Below, in pieces: positions 63,573 to 64,000 of a stretch of DNA of 64,000 nucleotides. The notes under the pieces are model-generated. The model was given only the letters and a program-made list of their open reading frames with translations. It had not been told where the DNA came from and ran no database searches. Source of the stretch: Alteromonas sp. 1_MG-2023 (GTDB taxonomy: Bacteria > Pseudomonadota > Gammaproteobacteria > Enterobacterales > Alteromonadaceae). The translations under genes were made by a program, and so were the position numbers. Where the stretch lies: the NCBI RefSeq assembly GCF_030547075.1, contig NZ_JAUOQH010000009.1, positions 124,001 to 188,000 on the forward strand, written 5' to 3'. The first letter of the stretch is position 1. Every line of letters begins with the position of its first letter.

Positions 63573-64000
63573 TCAACGACAAAGCTCATACACTTCTCTT
63601 AATTTTGTCCAATCCGCATCGGTTTCAACTTGCATTTTTATGGGAAACTTTGGCAAATTTGACAGCGCAGAATTAATTTTTTCACCCACAGCATTTATAT
63701 CATTTGTGTAAAAATGCCATTCCCTTGTCCCATTTACTGTATAAGTGAAAACAAAAATGGCAAGTCTATCAATATCCAATATGGGGACTATTGCATCTTC
63801 GAACTGGCGCATTTCCTCACTCAAGGTGTTAGACGGCATACCGCTCGAATCAGAGTATTCATAGTCCCAAAATATAGTAAGGTTTTTAGGGTAATTTTTG
63901 TCACCGAGTACAAAATGCAAATCGGGTCTATACCTGATTATACTCGGTTGCCCATTCACTTTACTCTCAGCGATGTTCCAAGACGCCGTATCAGCTGCCT
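63573..64000 (-). CDS. DUF695-family protein, cut by the window edge
   Basis: The frame is open to the end of the window: upstream of the GTG at 63959 it continues in frame with ADTASWNIAESK, which fits the N-terminus of DUF695 proteins. The visible 142 codons contain EEMRQFEDAIVPILD, FVFTYTVNGTREWHFYT and the C-terminal DADWTKLREVYE of that family. Function is unknown. It is the window-proximal member of the cassette array. Confidence 0.72.
   Translation of the reverse strand, partial: AADTASWNIAESKVNGQPSIIRYRPDLHFVLGDKNYPKNLTIFWDYEYSDSSGMPSNTLSEEMRQFEDAIVPILDIDRLAIFVFTYTVNGTREWHFYTNDINAVGEKINSALSNLPKFPIKMQVETDADWTKLREVYELCR

Noticed and set aside
1..64000. CRISPR arrays, rRNA and tRNA genes, complete insertion sequences, prophage
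   Set aside because: No regularly spaced direct repeats, no tRNA cloverleaf or rRNA signature, and no transposase or phage structural gene was seen anywhere in the window.

Overview
The window looks like a chromosomal segment of a marine gammaproteobacterium of the Alteromonadales, probably Alteromonas or a close relative. This is inferred from moderate GC, a MaoP/HdfR pair, a recC-recB-recD operon, a TtpC-type TonB2 cluster, a TonB-dependent receptor with a PKHD hydroxylase, and large propeller-GGDEF-EAL sensors. No 16S rRNA or tRNA gene is visible, so the assignment rests on gene content alone.

Layout. 0-6.9 kb: housekeeping and small regulatory genes (ExoD-like protein, LysR regulator, rhodanese divergent from a BigR/SqrR-like ArsR regulator, PRC-barrel protein, maoP, a 55-residue protein, hdfR, DUF2750, DUF2789, yceH). 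7-15.4 kb: an RNase J-like nuclease, a 1393-residue c-di-GMP sensor, an acyl-CoA synthetase and an all-alpha dUTPase. 15.4-16.0 kb: a gene-free stretch with a palindrome and a strongly structured, terminator-ended RNA candidate. 16.0-25.8 kb: recC-recB-recD, translationally coupled. 25.8-31.9 kb: an accessory-looking block with a 1493-residue membrane protein of unknown function, a 54-residue peptide with a double-glycine leader, and a CPBP-like membrane protein. 32-41.8 kb: a Tat-exported lipoprotein resembling histidinol-phosphate aminotransferase, a Rho-N-like small protein, an animal-type haem peroxidase lipoprotein, a saccharopine-dehydrogenase-like reductase, a class I aminotransferase and a zinc metalloprotease.

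41.8-45.7 kb holds the strongest specialised system: a minus-strand operon of a borosin-type alpha-N-methyltransferase, a separate 69-residue precursor-like peptide, and a hybrid histidine kinase. This is a candidate split-borosin RiPP locus. 46-52 kb: small lipoprotein, NTF2-like protein, XRE/2TM protein, PKHD hydroxylase and a siderophore receptor with a Fur-like site upstream. 52.2-57.5 kb: a DUF3450-TtpC-ExbB-ExbD-TonB-TPR operon that should energise receptors like the neighbouring one.

57.5-64 kb is a different landscape. It carries short, minus-strand, mostly orphan genes separated by related imperfect palindromes whose ends match integron attC core sites. It includes a ParE-like toxin with its antitoxin, a 3' fragment of a TrmH-type methyltransferase gene, and a 5' fragment of a group II intron sitting in one attC. 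I read this as the distal part of an integron cassette array. Any integrase would lie beyond the right edge of the window, where the last gene (DUF695) is also cut.
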